Shown here: in pieces, positions 63,187-64,000 of the stretch
How the letters are laid out: every line of letters begins with the position of its first letter
Numbering within the stretch: the first letter of the stretch is position 1
Assembly (NCBI RefSeq): GCF_000690055.1
Contig: NZ_JJNZ01000028.1
Span: forward strand, 1 to 64,000
Length of the DNA stretch: 64,000 nt
Reading direction: 5' to 3'
DNA from: Pseudoalteromonas fuliginea
GTDB lineage: Bacteria; Pseudomonadota; Gammaproteobacteria; Enterobacterales; Alteromonadaceae
Program-made: the position numbers and the translations under genes
The notes under the pieces: model-generated
Database searches by the model: none
What the model was told of the DNA's origin: nothing
Seen by the model: only the letters and a program-made list of their open reading frames with translations

Positions 63187-64000
63187 ATGAAAAAATTACT
63201 ACCTACATCTACCGCTGGCAGTTTACCTAAGCCTTTATGGCTTGCAGAGCCAGAAACACTTTGGTCACCTTGGAAATTACAAGGTGATGAATTAACCCAA
63301 GGAAAACACGACGCCCTACGTTTGTCATTATTTGACCAGCAACAAGCAGGCATTGATATTGTTAGCGATGGCGAGCAAACAAGGCAGCATTTTGTAACTA
63401 CATTTATAGAGCACCTAAACGGTGTTGACTTTGAAAAACGTAAAACAGTAAAAATTCGTGACCGATACGACGCAAGTGTACCTACAGTTGTTAGCCCTGT
63501 TAGCCGTCAAAAGTCTGTGTTTGTTGAAGACGCTAAATTTTTACGCAAGCAAACCAAACAACCGATTAAATGGGCATTGCCAGGCCCAATGACAATGATC
63601 GACACGCTTTACGATGACCATTATAAAAGCCGCGAAAAACTAGCGTGGGAATTTGCCATAATTCTTAATCAAGAAGCAAAGGAATTAGAAGCCGCAGGCG
63701 TTGATATCATCCAATTTGATGAGCCCGCGTTTAATGTATTTTTTGATGAAGTAAACGACTGGGGAATTGCCTGTTTAGAGCGCGCAATTGAAGGTCTTAA
63801 ATGCGAAACCGCAGTGCATATTTGCTATGGCTACGGCATTAAAGCAAATACAGATTGGAAAAAAACACTAGGATCTGAATGGCGACAGTACGAAGAAGCA
63901 TTCCCTAAGCTTCAGCAATCTAATATCGATATTATCTCACTAGAGTGCCATAACTCCCATGTACCAATGGATTTACTAGAACTCATTCGCGGTAAAAAAG
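63187..64000 (+). CDS. mesD: MesD methionine synthase core, 5' part (cut by window end)
   Basis: The frame runs from ATG 63187 to the right edge (271 codons) without a stop. It begins MKKLLPTSTAGSLPKPLWLAEP and shows core MetE features: GIDIVSDGEQTRQHFV, WALPGPMTM, IIQFDEPAFNVFF and the zinc ligands H211 and C213 (VHICYGYG) and E253 (ISLECHNSH). It has no N-terminal folate-binding half, as in MesD-type enzymes of about 340 residues. It methylates homocysteine using a donor that is not folate. The upstream mesX supports this assignment. No ribosome binding site is obvious. Confidence 0.9.
   Translation, partial: MKKLLPTSTAGSLPKPLWLAEPETLWSPWKLQGDELTQGKHDALRLSLFDQQQAGIDIVSDGEQTRQHFVTTFIEHLNGVDFEKRKTVKIRDRYDASVPTVVSPVSRQKSVFVEDAKFLRKQTKQPIKWALPGPMTMIDTLYDDHYKSREKLAWEFAIILNQEAKELEAAGVDIIQFDEPAFNVFFDEVNDWGIACLERAIEGLKCETAVHICYGYGIKANTDWKKTLGSEWRQYEEAFPKLQQSNIDIISLECHNSHVPMDLLELIRGKK

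Noticed and set aside
1..64000. CRISPR arrays, prophage, integrative elements, tRNA or rRNA genes
   Set aside because: No regularly spaced repeats, phage structural genes, integrases or cloverleaf sequences were seen.

Overview
The window is about 64 kb of AT-rich (roughly 39% GC by eye) gammaproteobacterial chromosome. It most resembles a marine Pseudoalteromonas. The evidence is a YbiT-type ABC-F protein, FabA with a FabR-like operator, Rmf, MiaE, a rhombosortase, TonB receptors and Alteromonadales-type porins. Nearly all DNA is ordinary single-gene or short-operon chromosome. There is no prophage, CRISPR array or tRNA cluster. The only mobile-element trace is the 3' part of an IS200/REP-associated transposase at the left edge.

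Layout. 1-3.1 kb: transposase fragment, a frameshifted membrane-protein remnant whose break sits in a TTTA tetranucleotide repeat, a membrane protein and a YdjM-like protein, with two copies of a hairpin repeat. 3.4-10.1 kb: a tightly coupled ABC ATPase plus two DUF3526-type permeases and a TonB-dependent receptor, facing a 2OG-Fe(II) oxygenase. 10.3-16 kb: MsrA, small proteins, acetyltransferase, MarC, esterase, then a gene-free gap with two LexA-like boxes, and a porin. 16.5-34.3 kb: YbiT (apparent AUU start), PurEK, secreted nuclease-like protein, S9 peptidase lipoprotein, rhombosortase, gamma-glutamyltransferase, malic enzyme, SIMPL, DUF2254, MAPEG, sulfotransferase, MiaE, a receiver protein and an alpha/beta hydrolase.

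34.7-41.6 kb: a polyol/sugar uptake locus on the minus strand: SorC regulator, ATPase, two permeases, binding protein and outer-membrane porin. No catabolic enzyme is nearby. 42.1-47.7 kb: receiver, MoxR ATPase, DUF58 and TgpA-type transglutaminase in one operon, followed by a NhaC-like antiporter. 48-51 kb: thioesterase, M23 peptidase coupled to a two-domain QueD-like protein, FabA and Rmf. 51.4-53.6 kb: TetR regulator with an AcuI/YhdH-type reductase and a VF530 protein whose ribosome binding site lies in a hairpin. 54-61.5 kb: YHYH lipoprotein with an EF-hand partner, a Ser/Thr-kinase-like protein behind a LexA box, and several small membrane or redox proteins. 62.1 kb to the end: mesX-mesD, a folate-independent methionine synthase system; mesD runs off the edge.

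The most interesting non-coding signals are three LexA-like boxes (two in a gene-free gap, one driving a possible short terminated transcript before the kinase), a diverged ~80-bp element shared by two convergent intergenic gaps, the AUU start of ybiT, and several hairpins that abut or cover translation starts.
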